Below are positions 34,042 to 42,227 of a stretch of DNA of 64,000 nt, one piece after another (the stretch's first letter is position 1; each line of letters opens with the position of its first letter). The stretch comes from an uncultured Lachnospiraceae bacterium. GTDB lineage: Bacteria > Bacillota > Clostridia > Lachnospirales > Lachnospiraceae. The position numbers were made by a program, and so were the translations under genes. A model generated the notes under the pieces. That model worked only from the letters and a program-made list of their open reading frames with translations, was not told the origin of the DNA and did not search any database. The stretch spans positions 51,469 to 115,468 of the forward strand of contig CAJUDM010000015.1 of assembly GCA_910584915.1 (NCBI GenBank). The letters are read 5' to 3'.

Positions 34042-35220
34042 TCACGCTTTCCAGTCCCTCTCCGCGATCGCAAGCGTCATCCCGTTTTCCGCCCGCTTCC
34101 GCATCACCAGCCTTCCCCCTTCCTCGCAGGCAGAGAGCGCCGCCCGCTCACACACATTGTCGACGCCCACCTGCTCCCGCACAAAGGCGGACGTGGTAAA
34201 CTCTCCTTCCATCCCGCACAGCTCCCGCGCCGTATAAATCAGAAACGGAACCCTCTCCCGCCTGCACCATGCCAGGATTCCTTCCTCCTCCCTCTTTTGT
34301 TCGATGGAAGCCAGCGCAAAAACCTGCGCCGTCAATATATTGTTTTCCGCAAGCCTCTCCCCGAGAAAGGCACGGATCTCCTCGGCACTCTTTCCCTTTT
34401 TACAGCCGACTCCAAGGACATACATCTTCGGCGAAAGAAGAATGGCGGCGTCAAACTTCTTTTTCTCCGATGTGACAATAATGTCAACATATCCCTCCGG
34501 CGGATAAGGCATGATGCGCACGCCTTCCCTTTCCAGCAGACCTCCCTCATGTCCGGTCTCTATGGATGCCGTGATCTCCTCCCCCGCCAGCACCTTCGCC
34601 GAAACTTTCGCGATGCCCTCCCTGCCCTCGATCCCAAAACCGTTTTCCCGCGCAAACAGATCCACCGCAAATTTTCCGTTTATATCCGTCGCCGTTGTGA
34701 TGACCGCCCTGGCGCCGATCCTCCGGGCGAGTACACCCGCCAGCTCGTTCCCTCCCCCCATATGGCCGGAAAGAATCGGGATAACATAATTTCCTCTCTC
34801 ATCCATGACCAGCACCGGAACATCCCGCAGTTTATCCGCAAGATGGGGCGCGACCGCCCGGACGGCGATGCCGCAGGCGCCGATAAACAGCAGGGCACTT
34901 TGCTCCCGCATCTGCTGCCCTGCCCACTCGGCGACAGATGTCTCCACCATTCGGATATGCAGCTTTTCAGCATCCTCCGAGCAGCCGCCGCACTTTGTAA
35001 ACAGCCGGACGGCAGGCGTTTTCTCCGCCTCCTCTCCCGATTCCACCCCTGATTCCCTCCACGGTCGCCCTTTCGGTTCCTTCCCCGGTTCCTCTCCTGA
35101 TTCCTTCCCCGGTTCCTCTTCTAATTCCCTCCCCGGTTCTCCCAGTTTATCCGCAACACGCTTTGAGAGCATCATACCGGCTTTCGTAAAACTGATGATA
35201 CTCAGTGTCATTTCCGTCAT
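34042..35220 (-). CDS. cbiG: Cobalt-precorrin-5A hydrolase
   Basis: Opens the delta-lactone ring of cobalt-precorrin-5A, releasing acetaldehyde. The 392-residue protein has the N-terminal CbiG region (IISFTKAG), the central domain (IGACGIAVRAVAPHL, VMDERGNYVIPILSGHMGGGNELA) and the C-terminal domain (YVLGVGCKKGKSAEEI). A glycine/glutamate/proline-rich stretch (27-69, units like EEPGKE and ESGEE) is inserted between the first strand pair and LFTKCGG; relatives are about 40 residues shorter there. An ATG three codons downstream is an alternative start. It sits between cbiF and cbiH in the usual order. Confidence 0.92.
   Translation of the reverse strand: MTEMTLSIISFTKAGMMLSKRVADKLGEPGRELEEEPGKESGEEPGKEPKGRPWRESGVESGEEAEKTPAVRLFTKCGGCSEDAEKLHIRMVETSVAEWAGQQMREQSALLFIGACGIAVRAVAPHLADKLRDVPVLVMDERGNYVIPILSGHMGGGNELAGVLARRIGARAVITTATDINGKFAVDLFARENGFGIEGREGIAKVSAKVLAGEEITASIETGHEGGLLEREGVRIMPYPPEGYVDIIVTSEKKKFDAAILLSPKMYVLGVGCKKGKSAEEIRAFLGERLAENNILTAQVFALASIEQKREEEGILAWCRRERVPFLIYTARELCGMEGEFTTSAFVREQVGVDNVCERAALSACEEGGRLVMRKRAENGMTLAIAERDWKA
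35017..35142. repeat. Short-period repeat inside cbiG
   Basis: GAGGAACCGGGGAAGG-like units (about 15-18 bp, in frame) encode Glu-Pro-Gly-Lys-Glu repeats at residues 27-68. Confidence 0.75.
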
Positions 35221-35251
35221 CCTCTTCTTCTCCCGGCTTTAATGTGTACGA

Positions 35252-36028
35252 TCACTCCGCAGGGTTGATCCCTGCTCTTCCCTCCCGGAACGCCGTCGAG
35301 AAATCGGCGGCGTAGAGCCTCGACTTCCTGTAATGCCGGTGTGTGATAACATCCCCCACCAACACCAACGCCGTCCTGGTGATCCCGTGCTCCCTCGCGG
35401 TATCCGCCAGCGTGCCCACGGTGCACACATAAGCCTCCTCCTCCGCCCATGTCGCCTTGTAGATAAGAGCCGCCGGCGCAGCCTCCTCATAACCCCCGGC
35501 AATCAGCCTTTTGCTCAGCTCCCCGAGCATCCCCGCGCTCAGATAGACCGCCATGGACGCCCGATGCGCCGCAAAGCTCTCAATACTTTCCCTCTCCGGC
35601 ACTTTCGTCCTCCCCCCCATCCTCGTGATGATCAGGGACTGGGAGACGCCCGGCAGAGTATACTCCAGATTTAAGGACGCCGCCGCACCGAAACAGGCGC
35701 TGACACCGGGACAACTCTCATAGGAAATACCGAGCCCATCCAGCGCATCCATCTGTTCCCTGACCGCCCCGTAGATACTCGGATCGCCTGTGTGCAGCCG
35801 GACTGTCGTCTTTCCCTCTCCCTCCGCCCGCCGCATGATCTGTATCACCTCTTCCAGCGTCAGCCTCGCGCTGTCATGCACCACACAGGACTTTTTCGCA
35901 TAGGCGAGCAGCTCCGGATTCACCAGAGAACCCGCATATATAATGACGTCCGCCCTCTCAAGCAGCCTCTTTCCCCTGACTGTGATCAGGTCCGCCGCTC
36001 CTGTTCCCGCTCCAACAAAGTAAACCAT
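35252..36028 (-). CDS. cbiF: Cobalt-precorrin-4 C11-methyltransferase
   Basis: A 258-residue SAM methyltransferase with the CbiF/CobM landmarks VYFVGAGTGAADLITVRG, DVIIYAGSLVNPELL, RLHTGDPSIYGA, PGVSACFGAAASLNLEYTLPGVSQ and SMAVYLSA. The start (ATG 36026-36028, with GAGGGGGCGGAAG upstream) lies 43 bases inside cbiD. No insertion is seen here. It works between ring contraction by CbiH and lactone opening by CbiG. Confidence 0.94.
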   Translation of the reverse strand: MVYFVGAGTGAADLITVRGKRLLERADVIIYAGSLVNPELLAYAKKSCVVHDSARLTLEEVIQIMRRAEGEGKTTVRLHTGDPSIYGAVREQMDALDGLGISYESCPGVSACFGAAASLNLEYTLPGVSQSLIITRMGGRTKVPERESIESFAAHRASMAVYLSAGMLGELSKRLIAGGYEEAAPAALIYKATWAEEEAYVCTVGTLADTAREHGITRTALVLVGDVITHRHYRKSRLYAADFSTAFREGRAGINPAE

Positions 36029-37158
36029 TCTTCCGCCCCCTCGCTTTTTGCCAGTTCTCCGAACGCATTCGCATACAACACGCAGTCCACCCTCATCTTT
36101 CCCCCGGCTCTGTGTTCCATATAGTGACAGATGCGCTCCGCCGCCCGTTCCATGACCCGGTTTAATTTCCCGCTCTCCTCCAAAACCGGGATCGCTTCTT
36201 CCGTCGTCACACACTCCAGTATGCCGCGTATCCGACCGATGTCCACACCTTCTCTGACACTGAGCGCCGCAAGAAGTTCCATCCGGCAGTCCGCCTCCCT
36301 GGAGTGGGTGTTCATGATTCCCCCTGCCACCTTGATCAGTTTGCCGATATGTCCCGTCAGGAGCATTCTTCTGAATCCGAGTTCCACCGCCATATCGATC
36401 GTCTCCCCGATAAAATTGCTGCATTTTATGCTTCTGTCCAGATCGTAGCCATACTTGTTTTTCATAAACTCCATGCCGTAATTCCCCGGCGACACAGCCG
36501 CATAGTCAAATCCCTCCTCCCTCCTTAAGCACAGTTCCAGGCGGATCGTATCCAGGATCGCCTGGGAACTCATAGGCTCCACAATGCCGCTTGTCCCCAG
36601 GATGGAGATGCCCCCGGTGATGCCGAGCCTCTGGTTGAAGGTCTGTGCCGCAAGCTTCTCCCCTCCCGGCACAGAGATCTCCACCTTCAGGACGCCCTGA
36701 TAATCCGTGATCCGGCATACCTCCAGCACTTCCCGCTCTATCATCTCTCTGGGGACATGGTTGATCGCCGCATTTCCCGGCGGCTGGTCCAGTCCCCTTC
36801 TTGTCACTCTTCCCACGCCCTCCCCGCCTTCAATGACGACTTTCCGCTCTCCGCCTTTTTCCCGACCCGTCTTTCGGATATCAGAGCTTTCTTCCCCGTC
36901 AATATCTTCCCGGACGCGGGAAACTCTGGCGCAGATCTTTGCTCCTGTGGTGATATCCGGATCGTCCCCTCCGTCCTTTTCCACCGCACAGCTCACAGCC
37001 CTCTCCCCGCGACGGATGTCGAGAATCTCTGCCTCATATAAAATCCCCTTCGGCGTCCCGATCGTGATCCTCTCCTTCACCTGTCCGGTCAACAGCATAT
37101 ATGCCGCTGCTTTCGCCGCTGCCGCGGCACAGCTTCCCGTCGTAAAACCATAGCGCAT
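35986..37158 (-). CDS. cbiD: Cobalt-precorrin-5B C1-methyltransferase
   Basis: A 390-residue enzyme with the CbiD hallmark N-terminus RYGFTTGSCAAAAAKAAA, the segments GDDPDITTGAKI, GGEGVGRVTRRGL, PGGEKLAAQTFN, LGITGGISILGTSGIVEPMS and GHIGKLIKVAGG. A charged stretch of about 25 residues (DGEESSDIRKTGREKGGERK) is inserted before EGGEGVG. The ATG at 37156-37158 follows CGGGAGGAAAG and gives the usual N-terminus; a GTG start at 37248, overlapping the cbiC stop, would add 30 basic residues and is less likely. Confidence 0.93.
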   Translation of the reverse strand: MRYGFTTGSCAAAAAKAAAYMLLTGQVKERITIGTPKGILYEAEILDIRRGERAVSCAVEKDGGDDPDITTGAKICARVSRVREDIDGEESSDIRKTGREKGGERKVVIEGGEGVGRVTRRGLDQPPGNAAINHVPREMIEREVLEVCRITDYQGVLKVEISVPGGEKLAAQTFNQRLGITGGISILGTSGIVEPMSSQAILDTIRLELCLRREEGFDYAAVSPGNYGMEFMKNKYGYDLDRSIKCSNFIGETIDMAVELGFRRMLLTGHIGKLIKVAGGIMNTHSREADCRMELLAALSVREGVDIGRIRGILECVTTEEAIPVLEESGKLNRVMERAAERICHYMEHRAGGKMRVDCVLYANAFGELAKSEGAEEWFTLLEREQERRT

Positions 37159-37244
37159 CCCGCTTTCCTCCCGGCGTATCCCGCCCTTTCTTCCCGGCAC
37201 ATTCCGTTCTTCCCGGCGCCGCCCGCCTCTCCCCCCTCCGACGT

Positions 37245-37889
37245 TCACTGCCTTCCGTCGCGCATCTGGTACAGGACAGCATTGCAGATCGCGGCGGCAA
37301 TGGCACTTCCACCCTTTCTCCCCCGGTTGACAATATGCGGGATCTGTGTCTCAAGGATCAGTTCCTTCGCCGCCTCCACGTTGACGAACCCCACCGGGAC
37401 GCCGATGACAAACGCCGGTTTCCAGTCCCTCTCCTTCGACATCTCATACAGCCTGATCAGAGCGGTGGGCGCATTGCCGATGGCAAAGATGACAGGCTTC
37501 TCCATCTGCGCCGCCTTCTCCATGCTGACCGCCGCCCGCGTCATCCGCCTGCTCTTCGCCTGACGCGCGACGTCCTCATCCGCCATAAAGCAACGCGCCT
37601 GCCCACCAAATCCCGCCAACACTTTTTTATTGATCCCCGCAAGCGCCATATTGGTATCTGTCACAATATCCGCGCCGCTTTTTATCAACTCCTCCAACTT
37701 CTCCACCGCCCCCTCGGAAAAGCGGAGGGTTTCCGCATAGTCAAAATCCGCGCTGGTATGGATCACACGCCGGACAATGTTTTCTTCCTCCTTTGGAATG
37801 ACAATATTCCTCTCCAAAAGCTCCCCTCCGATGATCTCGAAGCTGCGCTTTTCAATCTCCTCTGGTAATATATATTCTATATTTTTCAT
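37245..37889 (-). CDS. cbiC: Cobalt-precorrin-8 methylmutase
   Basis: A 214-residue methylmutase moving the methyl group from C11 to C12. The catalytic H44 is in RRVIHTSADF, followed by TDTNMALAGINK, FAIGNAPTAL and GVPVGFVNVEAAKE, all typical. GAGGGAGAAAT precedes the ATG at 37887-37889. It follows the cbiB-cobD fusion gene after about 105 bases in the transcription direction and precedes cbiD. Confidence 0.94.
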   Translation of the reverse strand: MKNIEYILPEEIEKRSFEIIGGELLERNIVIPKEEENIVRRVIHTSADFDYAETLRFSEGAVEKLEELIKSGADIVTDTNMALAGINKKVLAGFGGQARCFMADEDVARQAKSRRMTRAAVSMEKAAQMEKPVIFAIGNAPTALIRLYEMSKERDWKPAFVIGVPVGFVNVEAAKELILETQIPHIVNRGRKGGSAIAAAICNAVLYQMRDGRQ

Positions 37890-37994
37890 ATATTTCTCCC
37901 TCTGCAATTCCAACCATAACATTTCTCCGGCACAGAACACTCAAACTAATGTCATTTAGCCGAACCTTTCGCCCAGCCGTAAAGAACCACCTAC

Positions 37995-40193
37995 TTAACA
38001 ACACTCCTCCAGCGCCCTGAGCAGCCGCAGATTTTCCTCCCGGCACTTTACCGCGACCCGATAATATCCCCTGCCGAGCCCTCTGAAATTCTCACAGTTC
38101 CTGATCAGGATCCCCTTCTCCAGCAGCCGCTCATATAAACCGCGCTCCGCTTCCCTCTCCTCCCTGTGAATCAGTATAAAATTTGCCGCCCCGGGATACA
38201 CCCAAAAACCTGCCCGCCTTAATCTCTCCTCCAGAAACGCCCTCTCTCTGCTCACATATCTCTGTGTCTCCGCGACAAAAGCCCCCTCCCCGGCACAGGC
38301 ACATCCCGCCTCCTGCGCAAAACAGGAGAGATTCCACTCCGGGAGTTGCGCCGCGATCTTCGCGAGAAGCGGCTTATTTTTACAGATCAGATACCCCAGC
38401 CGCACCCCCGGGATCGAAAAAATCTTTGTGAACGCCCTGACCAGTATACAATGGTCAAATTTCTCCAACTCAGAGATTACGGAACATCCCCCGGCGCAAA
38501 ACTCTATAAAACATTCATCCAGCACGACATAAATTCCCGCTCTTTTACAATGCCGCAGCAGATCCATAAGCATCTCCCTCTCCATAAGACTTCCCGTGGG
38601 ATTGTTGGGATTTGCGAGAAATACAAGATCAGTATCCTCCGTCAGCACACTGTAAAAATCCTCTGTCACCTGAAAATTGTTTTCCGGTTTCAACTCATAA
38701 TACAGGATTTCACTTTCCGCTGTCCCCGCCGCATATTCATACCCGTAAAAGGAGGGAACCGGTATCACGGTCTTCTTCGGTCTGATCCCATGGACAATAG
38801 CCATAAAAAGCTCCGACGCCCCGTTTCCGAAGACAAGATACTCTCCCGGCACCCCGATCATCCCGCTGACCGCACTCTTCAACGCCTCCGCCTCCATGTC
38901 CGGATACCTGCCGCACTGCTCAATTGCCCTGCGCATCGCTGCCTTAACCGCCTGCGGCGTCCCCAACGGATTTGTATTGACCGAAAAATCGATTTCCACA
39001 TGGTTCCTGTAAATATCACCGCCGTGCACAATCATGTTGCCTATGGTCCTTTCGTGATTTCTTTCCGCGGAGAGAGCAAAAATCATCAGACACAACAATA
39101 GCAGACACAGTATTTCACCGAGCCACGCTGCGCCGTACATCAGGCGGTTTGCCAGTCTGATGTCCTCCCGCGCCGCTCTGCGCATTTCCCCGCCGATATA
39201 TGGCTTTTTTACTGTCTTTCCGAAATAATCCGCATCTCCTCCGAGCCTGACTCCGAGGGCGCCGGCACATACGGCTTCCGTCTGTGCAGCGTTGGGGCTT
39301 GCGTGGTTTCCACGGTCCCTTCTGTAAATGCGGACGGCTTCCCTGCCCGAGAGGCCGGGGAGGAGAAACGCCGCAAGCATCATCAGGCAGGCGCTGATCC
39401 GCGCCGGGATATAATTGACCGTATCATCCAGCTTTGCCGCGGCTCTGCCAAAATACAGATACTTCTCATTTCGATAGCCGATCATGGAATCCATTGTGTT
39501 TACCGCTTTATAGAAAAAACCGAGAACCGGTCCGCCGAGAGCCAGGTACAGCATCGGGGCGATCACACCGTCCGATGTATTTTCAGCCACCGTCTCTATC
39601 GCCGCCTTTGCGACGCCCTCCTCATCCAGCCGCTCCGTATCCCTGCCTACGATCATGGAGACAGCCCTCCGCGCCCGCGTAAGATCCCCCTCTCTCAGAC
39701 ACCGGCAGACCTTCATGCTCTCCACGCTCAGGCATTTCGCCGCAAGAATCTGATAGGTCATCAGGCATTCCGCCGCCATCCCCGCATAGGGGTGTACGCT
39801 GTACAGTGAAAAGAGCAACAGCCCCGATACCGCTGTGACGAAAACCGGAACCAGCACTGCCAGCTTTACTCCCTGCCAAAACTCCCTGCTGTTTTTTAAC
39901 TCCCGCTCCTTCATCTCCGTTCTTTTTTTCGCATAGTCAGCCTCATTCACATCCCTGTCGCCCTCTTCTCTCGACTTTCCATCGCCTGCTCCTTCTTCTG
40001 TCTTCCCGGCGCGCAGCCCCTTCTTTATCTTTCCGCCGTCTGCTCCTTCTTCTGTCTTCCCGGTGCGCAGCCTCCTCTCCATCTCCGCGATCAGTTTCCC
40101 GATCAGGCGCACCGGATGAGGCAGAAACGAAGGATCCCCAAATAGTTGATCCAGCAAAAATCCCCCGAAAAATGCGATCACATGATACCTCAT
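37995..40193 (-). CDS. cbiB-cobD: Fusion: adenosylcobinamide-phosphate synthase CbiB and L-threonine-O-3-phosphate decarboxylase CobD
   Basis: A 732-residue fusion. Residues 1-375 are CbiB, a membrane protein joining the aminopropanol side chain to adenosylcobyrate (LLDQLFGDP, VAENTSDGVIAPMLY, VNTMDSMIGYRNEKY, SPNAAQTEA). Residues 388-732 are a PLP-dependent CobD (VSVNTNPLG-like start, LANPNNPTG, LDECF, Schiff-base K590 in RAFTKIFSIPGVRLGY) that makes the aminopropanol phosphate. The frame is unbroken through the linker. A hydrophilic insert (43-100) in CbiB starts with two 18-residue repeats. The start ATG overlaps the cobC stop as ATGA. Fusing supplier and user of the side chain is sensible and known in some other organisms. 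Confidence 0.93.
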   Translation of the reverse strand: MRYHVIAFFGGFLLDQLFGDPSFLPHPVRLIGKLIAEMERRLRTGKTEEGADGGKIKKGLRAGKTEEGAGDGKSREEGDRDVNEADYAKKRTEMKERELKNSREFWQGVKLAVLVPVFVTAVSGLLLFSLYSVHPYAGMAAECLMTYQILAAKCLSVESMKVCRCLREGDLTRARRAVSMIVGRDTERLDEEGVAKAAIETVAENTSDGVIAPMLYLALGGPVLGFFYKAVNTMDSMIGYRNEKYLYFGRAAAKLDDTVNYIPARISACLMMLAAFLLPGLSGREAVRIYRRDRGNHASPNAAQTEAVCAGALGVRLGGDADYFGKTVKKPYIGGEMRRAAREDIRLANRLMYGAAWLGEILCLLLLCLMIFALSAERNHERTIGNMIVHGGDIYRNHVEIDFSVNTNPLGTPQAVKAAMRRAIEQCGRYPDMEAEALKSAVSGMIGVPGEYLVFGNGASELFMAIVHGIRPKKTVIPVPSFYGYEYAAGTAESEILYYELKPENNFQVTEDFYSVLTEDTDLVFLANPNNPTGSLMEREMLMDLLRHCKRAGIYVVLDECFIEFCAGGCSVISELEKFDHCILVRAFTKIFSIPGVRLGYLICKNKPLLAKIAAQLPEWNLSCFAQEAGCACAGEGAFVAETQRYVSRERAFLEERLRRAGFWVYPGAANFILIHREEREAERGLYERLLEKGILIRNCENFRGLGRGYYRVAVKCREENLRLLRALEECC
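39960..40067. repeat. 54-bp tandem repeat inside the cbiB domain
   Basis: Two in-frame units encode RTGKTEEGADGGKIKKGL-type 18-residue repeats (residues 43-78) in the loop after the first CbiB helix. The core GCTCCTTCTTCTGTCTTCCC is identical in both units on the plus strand. Confidence 0.85.
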
Positions 40194-40831
40194 ATCTCCC
40201 TTTCTTCCCTGATCTTTATCCCGGCTTTCAGATCCACCCCTTCGCTGCCCTGCCGCAGGGCGTATGCCCTCCAACCCTCCAGCCTGCACAGATACCCGCC
40301 GCCGTTTGCGCACTGACAGTCAAAATATTCCCTCTCCCCGTAAGAACTCAAAAGCGCCATGATCGTTCCCCCGTGAACGATGAGCCCCGCCCGGATATAC
40401 CTTGCCTCTCCCTCTTCCATCGCCCGCAGTATACCGCACATCCTGCGAAACCCTCTCATGCACCGTTCGATAAACGCCTCCCTGCTCTCTCCGCCCGGAA
40501 AGGCTCCCGCCCCTCCTCCATCGATCCACGCCTGATAGCCGGCGTCGTCCTTTAGCTCCTCCCAGTTCTTATACTCAAACCTGCCGAAATCCATTTCCTC
40601 CCACTCCGGAATGATGACAGGCTCTAACATTGGATAAAGGATACCCGCTGTCTCCGTGCACCGCTTCATCGGGCTTGAGAACAGACAGTCAACCCTCGGA
40701 TAACGATTTTTTTCTCTGTATGACAACAGCCTCTCTATTCCCCGCTCCGAGAGAGACTCATCCGTCTTTCCCAGATACCGGCGCTGTATATTCGCCCGCG
40801 TCTCACCGTGGCGGATAAGCGCCAGCATCAT
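40190..40831 (-). CDS. cobC: Histidine phosphatase, probable alpha-ribazole phosphatase
   Basis: A 213-residue phosphoglycerate-mutase-fold phosphatase. The catalytic phosphohistidine is H8 in LIRHGETRAN, followed by LSERG, FSSPMKRCTETA, EMDFGRFE and the second catalytic His in LIVHGGTIMA. Its place between cobU-like and cbiB genes supports removal of the phosphate from alpha-ribazole phosphate or from adenosylcobalamin phosphate. The start is one of two adjacent ATGs overlapping the end of the previous gene (AGAGGATCAA upstream). Confidence 0.9.
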   Translation of the reverse strand: MMLALIRHGETRANIQRRYLGKTDESLSERGIERLLSYREKNRYPRVDCLFSSPMKRCTETAGILYPMLEPVIIPEWEEMDFGRFEYKNWEELKDDAGYQAWIDGGGAGAFPGGESREAFIERCMRGFRRMCGILRAMEEGEARYIRAGLIVHGGTIMALLSSYGEREYFDCQCANGGGYLCRLEGWRAYALRQGSEGVDLKAGIKIREEREI

Positions 40832-41211
40832 TTGATCCTCTGCCCGATCCCGCATAGCACCCGCTCCACCTCCTTCGCTCTTTTCGCCAGCCGCACCAGT
40901 ATCCTTCCCGTCCGCTCTCTGTACTCCCGCTCAAACGCCTCCATCGGCACGATCCCGTTTCCGATCTCGTCGCAGATGATGATACAGTCCTCACAGCGCG
41001 CCAAAAACGCTTCTATCTCCTCCTCCGGACATCCCCCCTCTGACAGGCGGCTCCGCACCCAAAGATGAAGATGATCGATCACGACCGTCCCTGTGCCGTT
41101 CCACTTATCATCCGGTATAACGCCGTCCCATACCGTCTCGTCCTTCAACTGATATTTTCGGAGCACATACCGCCGTTTTCCCTGCGCACAGCCGCCTATC
41201 ACCAGTTTCAT
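40828..41211 (-). CDS. Short CobU-like P-loop protein
   Basis: A 127-residue protein resembling a cut-down CobU/CobP. It has KLVIGGCAQGKRRY as a variant P-loop, DHLHLWVRS, the conserved IIICDEIGNGIVPME segment and a C-terminal RTGRILVRLAKRAKEVERVLCGIGQRI that matches the CobU end (usually with AxxAD and GIPxxLK). Real CobU is about 180 residues and is encoded separately 1.1 kb away. It may be a partner or specialised kinase in the nucleotide-loop pathway. ATG 41209-41211 has GGGAGG seven bases upstream; its stop overlaps the cobC start. Confidence 0.7.
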   Translation of the reverse strand: MKLVIGGCAQGKRRYVLRKYQLKDETVWDGVIPDDKWNGTGTVVIDHLHLWVRSRLSEGGCPEEEIEAFLARCEDCIIICDEIGNGIVPMEAFEREYRERTGRILVRLAKRAKEVERVLCGIGQRIK

Positions 41212-41243
41212 TCCCATACCTCCCATCTTCCCTGCACAACAAA

Positions 41244-41363
41244 GAGTCCGGCTCGTCGGACTCTCGCGCCGGAGCGCGGCTGCATCAGCAGCCATATTCC
41301 TTTGCGCGAGTGCACATCCTCGCGGAGTGTTTTTTTCATAGGACGCAGTTTCCTATGAAAAAA
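41244..41363. other. Hairpin-rich spacer between cobS and the CobU-like gene
   Basis: Three stems occur in 120 bases: GAGTCCG/CGGACTC (41244-41263), GGCTGC/GCAGCC (41278-41293) and a long one with T7-CATAGGA/TCCTATG-A7 arms (41330-41363) that covers the cobS stop codon. None has a T tract on the downstream side of the minus strand. They may be processing or stability elements within the operon. AAAGAGTCCGGCTCG and GACTCTCGCG resemble the flank of family A repeat copy 3. Confidence 0.5.
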
Positions 41364-42123
41364 TAAATATCTCAGCCGCTGCCGCCGCCGCGATCACGCA
41401 TCCTTCACAGCACACGACAAAACAGCCCGCCGTATCGCCGGTAACTCCCCCGAACTCTTTTCTGCTGCGGTAAAAATAACAGACAAACGACAAAAGCGCT
41501 GCCCCCGCGACAAGGGCTCCCGCCGGAAGCGACGAACAAAGCATCACACCGATACACACCGCACCCTCCAGGCACAAGACAGCCCTCACCACCCTTTTCG
41601 GAGCGCATTTCACAAAAGAAAAGAGCATTCCCTCCTTCTTTGCAGGGGGAAACGAAACCGCGCTGATCCCGCACAGGCACCGCGACAGAAAAAATCCGCC
41701 GCAGACGATCCTCTGCAATTCCCGCCTCTCTATCTCTGACAGAGCGCCCAGACAGATAAGCCCGTATACCGCCAGCATAATGACGGCATAGGCGCCGATA
41801 TGGGAATCCTTTAAAATCTCCAGTTTCCTCTCCCTCGGCTGATAGGAATGCAGGGCGTCCATAGTATCCAGAAACCCGTCCAGATGGATCCCGCCGGTGA
41901 TAAAAAGCGGGATCGCCGCCCCCGTCAGAGTGCGGCACAAAACGCCGGCGCAAAAACGATCACACAGACGCATCCAACAATAGAAACAGACGCCGATCAC
42001 CGCCCCCACCCACGGGAAAAAGCAAAAGACATACTTCATGTCCTCCTCCCTCCACTCAAACTGCGGAACCGGAATGCCGGAATAGAGGGAAAACGCTATA
42101 AAAAAGGATTTCACTATCCGCAT
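41353..42123 (-). CDS. cobS: Adenosylcobinamide-GDP ribazoletransferase (cobalamin synthase)
   Basis: A 256-residue integral membrane enzyme that joins adenosylcobinamide-GDP and alpha-ribazole. The family motifs GGIHLDGFLDTMDALHS and DSHIGAYAV and the late FGGVTGDTAG are clear, with six or seven hydrophobic helices. AAGGAGGCC precedes the ATG. The stop codon lies in a long hairpin. It belongs to the nucleotide-loop assembly block cobT-cobU-cobS. Confidence 0.95.
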   Translation of the reverse strand: MRIVKSFFIAFSLYSGIPVPQFEWREEDMKYVFCFFPWVGAVIGVCFYCWMRLCDRFCAGVLCRTLTGAAIPLFITGGIHLDGFLDTMDALHSYQPRERKLEILKDSHIGAYAVIMLAVYGLICLGALSEIERRELQRIVCGGFFLSRCLCGISAVSFPPAKKEGMLFSFVKCAPKRVVRAVLCLEGAVCIGVMLCSSLPAGALVAGAALLSFVCYFYRSRKEFGGVTGDTAGCFVVCCEGCVIAAAAAAEIFIFS

Positions 42124-42227
42124 ATGGCCTCCTTACTGCACTTCTTCACATTTGCCGGACGCTAACGTCTCACAGAACTGCACCAGGGCACTTTTTTCTG
42201 AATCAGTTCAGGCATCATAACATCGGT

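Noticed and set aside
33430..35052. A 540-codon plus-strand open frame opposite cbiH and cbiG
   Set aside because: It is exactly antisense to two well-supported genes, is very rich in Arg, His and Pro, and has no ribosome binding site; it results from the high GC of the minus-strand genes.
41330..41363. Long hairpin at the cobS stop taken at first for a terminator
   Set aside because: On the transcribed minus strand the T run precedes and A run follows the stem, so the U tract is missing; reported only as a hairpin.
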